From Pseudoalteromonas sp. MM1 (GTDB lineage: Bacteria; Pseudomonadota; Gammaproteobacteria; Enterobacterales; Alteromonadaceae), in the NCBI RefSeq assembly GCF_030296835.1, contig NZ_AP027922.1:744001-808000 (forward strand): 64,000 bases of DNA. Reading direction: 5' to 3'. The notes below the pieces were generated by a model, which worked only from the letters and a program-made list of their open reading frames with translations, did not search any database and was not told where the DNA came from. Shown one piece after another: positions 60,441-64,000 of the stretch; position 1 is the first letter of the stretch; each line of letters starts with the position of its first letter. The position numbers were made by a program, and so were the translations under genes.

Positions 60441-62501
60441 TTACCATGTGTAAGTAGCTGAAAGCATAGCGTTACGTGGCTTACCAGGAAAGTACCTGTC
60501 GCCAGTAAAACTGGTGTAATCAGCACGCTCTGCGTAAGCTTCGTCGGTAAGGTTAATTACACGGGCAAGCACTTCTAGGTTATTGGTCACTTGCCACTTA
60601 GCACGCAAGCTTAAAATGTCATGTCCGTCGTAGCTATGCAGGTTTTCTGGGTCGGTATAGTAACTACTTACGCTATGCCATTGCAGTGCAAGCGCTAGGT
60701 TATTAAAGGCTTGCCAGCTTAAATCAAGGTTAGCCACATTGCGCGGCGCGGTGTCTACGTTGTTACCGTTTATATTTAGCCCATTAATTAATTGATTATT
60801 AGTATACGTGTGCTTTGCATGTGTACCTGCAAACTGTAAGTTAAGTGTTTTACTTAATGCGTAATCCACTTCAAGCTCAATACCTCTGTGGCGAGAGCTG
60901 CCATTATTAACGTTAAAAAAGTCGCTGTCGCGATAAATAGTGTTGTGCTTACTCATGGCATACACAGCTAATGCATACCTTACATTAGAGTAGTAACCCT
61001 TTAAACCAAGCTCGGCATTATTTGCTATTTCTGGGTTTAAATTAGCGGTGGTTTGCTCGCGTTGTAATTGATAAAGCTCTGCCGCTTGGGGCGCTCTGTA
61101 ACCACGCGAAAAGTTAGCATATACAGTATTGTTGTTATTAACCTTATAGCTTACCCCTAGCTTAGGCGATGTATTGCTAAAACTATTTTTACCACTGGCA
61201 GGGCGACTATAGCGGCAACCGCCAAAGCCACATTCTGCGCCGTCGTCTTTTGTGCGGCCAGTGAGCATATTATTAGTGTAATCGTACTGCATATGCTCAT
61301 ACCTTAGGCCTGCGCTAATAAACCACTTATTTAATTGCCACTCAACTGATGCAAACGGCGCATACAGTGTTGCGTTTACGTCGTAATCGTAGTGCTTGCC
61401 TTGCGGTACCGTGGCTACTAAAAATGCAGAGCCTTGAGTTGGCTCGTTTTGACTTTGTGTAAAATCGCTGCGGGTATATTCGCCATCAAACCCTAGGTTT
61501 ACTTTTATATTACTTGGCAAGTTATGTTGATACATCGATTGCACACCAAAGCCTGTTTGGCTATTGGTTTCAAGTGGGGTGCCGGGTAAAAAGTGCTTAA
61601 AAAAGTCCATGCTTTGGTCGCGTACATAAGGCGTGATAGAAAGCACATTGCCATTTTTTAATTGCCACTGGGCATTACTCCACGCTCTAAATGAACGGGC
61701 TTTTCTAAAGGCGTCGGGGTCAAAGTTTTGCTGTGCTATGTCTTCGTTTTTATAGCTTTCAAAGCCTGTAATAAAGCCCGCTGTTTGCTGATCTAAATTT
61801 GTGTATGTAAGACCAGAGGTCAGTAACAGGTTATCGTTTTCAAAGCGGTGGCGAATATTTACCTTTTGCTGTTGTACGCTTTCGTCGTCGCGATAACCTG
61901 TGTCGTCGGTAACACTTGCGTTGATGCCAATCCCACTGTTGCCATAGTCTTGCCCAGCGCGAAGCTTATAACGAGCATAACCATACGAGCCATAATCAAG
62001 CCCGACTAGTCCACCGCCTTGTGTTGTATCAGGGGTTATTACGTTAATAACACCATGCACAGCGTTTGAGCCATAAAGGGCAGAGCCTGGGCCTTTTAAT
62101 ACTTCAATGCGCTTTGCCATTTCGCTATGCGCTTCAAATAGCTCGTTAATATTACAAAAGCCTGCAGCACGTAGTGGAATGCCATCTTCAAGGGTGAGTA
62201 TGCCACCACATGCAGCCGCCCCCGAAAGCACTGGCGAGCGAAGTGCAGGTAAATACTCTTGCCCGTTACCCCGTTGTACATTTGCGCCAGCAATGCGCTG
62301 TAACGACTCTTCAACATGCGTTGGCGCAATACTGTTTAATTGCGCCTCAGATAAGGTGCTAATAGTAAGAGGAAGTGGTGTGGCAAGTGCTTCTGTACGC
62401 GATGCGGTGGTTGTTATGGTTTCTATTGCATCATCGGTTTGACTGTCGGCAATTGCAACATGGCTTAGTGGCAATAACAGCGGTAAAAAATAAGGTTTCA
62501 T
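60441..62501 (-). CDS. TonB-dependent outer-membrane receptor, ligand unknown
   Basis: A 686-residue receptor with a signal peptide (about 1-18) and a TonB box-like region (AIETITTTAS). The plug (VEESLQRIAGANVQRGNGQEYLPALRSPVLSGAAACGGILTLEDGIPLRAAGFCNINELFEAHSEMAKRIEVLKGPGSALYGSNAVHGVINVIT) contains two Cys about 18 residues apart. The barrel ends MLSATYTW with a C-terminal Trp. The unusual plug cysteines set it apart from ordinary siderophore receptors. It lies 74 bases downstream of a YoaK-like and a binding-protein gene. Confidence 0.83.
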   Translation of the reverse strand: MKPYFLPLLLPLSHVAIADSQTDDAIETITTTASRTEALATPLPLTISTLSEAQLNSIAPTHVEESLQRIAGANVQRGNGQEYLPALRSPVLSGAAACGGILTLEDGIPLRAAGFCNINELFEAHSEMAKRIEVLKGPGSALYGSNAVHGVINVITPDTTQGGGLVGLDYGSYGYARYKLRAGQDYGNSGIGINASVTDDTGYRDDESVQQQKVNIRHRFENDNLLLTSGLTYTNLDQQTAGFITGFESYKNEDIAQQNFDPDAFRKARSFRAWSNAQWQLKNGNVLSITPYVRDQSMDFFKHFLPGTPLETNSQTGFGVQSMYQHNLPSNIKVNLGFDGEYTRSDFTQSQNEPTQGSAFLVATVPQGKHYDYDVNATLYAPFASVEWQLNKWFISAGLRYEHMQYDYTNNMLTGRTKDDGAECGFGGCRYSRPASGKNSFSNTSPKLGVSYKVNNNNTVYANFSRGYRAPQAAELYQLQREQTTANLNPEIANNAELGLKGYYSNVRYALAVYAMSKHNTIYRDSDFFNVNNGSSRHRGIELEVDYALSKTLNLQFAGTHAKHTYTNNQLINGLNINGNNVDTAPRNVANLDLSWQAFNNLALALQWHSVSSYYTDPENLHSYDGHDILSLRAKWQVTNNLEVLARVINLTDEAYAERADYTSFTGDRYFPGKPRNAMLSATYTW

Positions 62502-62549
62502 ACATTCCTTTAAGGTGAGTAACGCTTTATTAACGCCATGGTAAGATGT

Positions 62550-62569
62550 TTTAAACCGTTTTTAAACCG
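62550..62569 (-). promoter_or_regulatory. Direct repeat upstream of the TonB receptor
   Basis: TTTAAACCG occurs twice, at 62550-62558 and 62561-62569, with starts 11 bases apart, about one helical turn. It lies between the YoaK-like stop and the receptor start. It could be an activator or repressor operator; this is only a pattern. Confidence 0.4.
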
Positions 62570-62575
62570 ATTGCG

Positions 62576-63232
62576 TTAAAGTGCGCGTATTCTATATACC
62601 CTATACGTTACTGATAATACAAAGCACGCCAGTGCCGGCACCACTAAAGCGAGTATTGAGGAATACTCAAATAAAATAAATCCAGTAATACCGCCTAGCA
62701 AAAAGCCAATAATAATAAGCAAAAACATTACACCTTTTCGGGTATCAAAGGTTTCGCCTTTAAGTGCTTTACCTATCATTAGGCCAAGGTCGGTAAAAAT
62801 TCCGGTTAAGTGAGTAGTTCGCACTACGGCGCCACTATAATTAGTGGCTAATGCATTTTGTAAACCACACGCGGCGCTGGCAAGTGTAATGCCATAAACA
62901 TAAGACTGGTCGAGCAAATAAGCACTTAAAAGTAATAAAAGGCCTTCAATAAATAATAAAGTGTCGTAATGGCGTCCAAGCTTTAACGAACCACCAGTGA
63001 GTAAAAAGCCAGAAAGCGCCGAGCCCAGCATAAAGCTTACAATTATACTAATAAGTAGTAACGCAGCAGAGGTACTGCTCATTAGTTTTATACCAAGTAA
63101 AGTAACACTGCCTGAAAGGTGAGAAATGGCCTGATGCTCAAATCCTAACAATCCTACTGCATTAACAACGCCAGCAATAAAAGCGAGCGTAAACGCGCCG
63201 TACTCAACCCATTTTGGTAATTTAGTTAACAT
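62576..63232 (-). CDS. YoaK/DUF1275 family membrane protein
   Basis: A 218-residue inner-membrane protein with six hydrophobic segments and the DUF1275 signatures (FTLAFIAGVVNAVGLLGFEHQAISHLSGSVTLLG near the start, GLQNALATNYSGAVVRTTHLTGIFTDLGLMIGKAL in the middle). The function of the family is unknown. It starts 11 bases after the binding-protein gene, suggesting one operon that might continue into the TonB receptor. Confidence 0.86.
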   Translation of the reverse strand: MLTKLPKWVEYGAFTLAFIAGVVNAVGLLGFEHQAISHLSGSVTLLGIKLMSSTSAALLLISIIVSFMLGSALSGFLLTGGSLKLGRHYDTLLFIEGLLLLLSAYLLDQSYVYGITLASAACGLQNALATNYSGAVVRTTHLTGIFTDLGLMIGKALKGETFDTRKGVMFLLIIIGFLLGGITGFILFEYSSILALVVPALACFVLSVTYRVYRIRAL

Positions 63233-63243
63233 CGCCTACCTTA

Positions 63244-63945
63244 TTAATGCACACCGAATTGCGCTTTGTAGCGTTTTATTTGCTCATCAACCAATTTGGT
63301 GTTTATTACGCCGTGCTTAAAAGCAATATAAACAGGTAGGGTGTAGTCTTCAAGTTGCTTTGCTCGTATGTTTTTATAACCTTTTGAGTACCATAAACCG
63401 GCTTGATAATTAGTAATTGCGTAGTCAACACGCTGTTTATCCAGCAAATCAAACGTGGCTTTCGTTGAGAGTGAACGCATTAAATTACTATCATCAATAT
63501 TATAATGCGCAGCAATAATATTAGGTAAAGCAACGCCTCTTAACATAGCTATACGCGCAGTTGATAAGTCATCTGTAAATTGTTTTTCCTTATTTGTTGT
63601 AAATAAACCAAATTGGGTGGTGTGCATAGGCTCACTGGTAAAGTCTAAATATTGCGCACGCTCGGTATTATTAGCCAACGCAAAGTAACAATCGTAGTAG
63701 CCTAATTTCATTTCTTTTTTAACGCGCGCCCACGGTAAGTGCACTACATCTATGTTTAAATTTAAATTACGTTCAATAAACTCTAGATACTCTATATCAA
63801 GGCCAGTAAAGGTATTTGTTTGCTCATCGTATATTGTAAAAGGAGGATAGTGCGTGGTTACGCAGCGCAGGGTTTTATTAGGCGCTGCCAACAATAATTG
63901 AGAAAAAGTTAAGGCTAAAAGCATTAATACAGCGCGCATAAACAT
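63244..63945 (-). CDS. Periplasmic solute-binding-like protein
   Basis: A 233-residue protein with a signal peptide (about 1-20, SQLLLAAPNK) and the bacterial solute-binding family 3 pattern (LRCVTTHYPPFTIYDEQTNTFTGLDIEYLEFIERNLNLNIDVVHLPWARVKKEMKLGYYDC, then LDFTSEPMHTTQFGLF). It has no ABC permease genes beside it, so it may serve as an orphan sensor or binding protein. Such orphan versions are frequent in Shewanella and Pseudoalteromonas. The start ATG at 63945 has an in-frame alternative MRAV two codons later. Confidence 0.8.
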   Translation of the reverse strand: MFMRAVLMLLALTFSQLLLAAPNKTLRCVTTHYPPFTIYDEQTNTFTGLDIEYLEFIERNLNLNIDVVHLPWARVKKEMKLGYYDCYFALANNTERAQYLDFTSEPMHTTQFGLFTTNKEKQFTDDLSTARIAMLRGVALPNIIAAHYNIDDSNLMRSLSTKATFDLLDKQRVDYAITNYQAGLWYSKGYKNIRAKQLEDYTLPVYIAFKHGVINTKLVDEQIKRYKAQFGVH

Positions 63946-64000
63946 AAATCCAAAAGTTTTTATAAGTATAGAACCACAGTGCTTATTATACAGGTTAATT

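Overview
The window is AT-rich gammaproteobacterial chromosome. Protein-level resemblance and gene order (ArcA/ArcB, trmB-mutY-yggX, ygfB-pepP-ubiH-ubiI beside 6S RNA, rpsF-priB-rpsR-rplI, dnaB-alr, valS-holC-pepA-lptFG) point to an Alteromonadales marine bacterium, most likely Pseudoalteromonas. This assignment is by recognition, not by a database search.

Layout. 1-10.2 kb: the 3' end of arcB converging on arcA, an orphan sensor kinase, rsmC and trmB, mutY-yggX, and a large hybrid kinase. 10.4-11.3 kb: a tRNA operon (Phe-Thr-Phe-Thr-Phe) with a strong promoter, a terminator and two tRNA fragments. 11.5-18.2 kb: a two-domain ABM protein and a complete RND tripartite efflux operon (outer-membrane channel, adaptor, permease), whose last codons lie inside a MITE-like palindromic repeat. 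18.5-23.2 kb: 6S RNA on the minus strand, then ygfB-pepP-ubiH-ubiI. 23.2-25.1 kb: a secreted esterase flanked by repeat-rich spacers, including a 7-bp tandem repeat of almost 19 copies just upstream of the rpsF promoter. 25.1-33.6 kb: ribosomal protein operon, an ECF sigma operon, dnaB-alr, and a YkoF-like/PnuC-type/kinase vitamin salvage cluster. 33.8-45.3 kb: tRNA-Arg, an HD-GYP protein, a FadL porin, valS-holC-pepA, lptFG and an RDD protein.

From tRNA-Leu (45.56 kb) to the end the content becomes accessory: a deacetylase/SGNH-hydrolase pair, a TonB receptor with a membrane redox-like partner and a Fur-box-like site, LysR, a lipoprotein CpdB-type nucleotidase divergent from a secreted amidohydrolase and M20 peptidase, TetR, GFA, exported RidA, a NimT/NimR-like divergent MFS/AraC pair, and a second TonB receptor behind a YoaK-like protein and a periplasmic binding protein.

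No CRISPR array, phage, transposase gene or clear defence system was seen. The most unusual items are the heptanucleotide tandem repeat upstream of rpsF, the MITE-like element that supplies the RND permease C-terminus, the tRNA array with its fragments, and the exported enzyme cluster at 51-58 kb.
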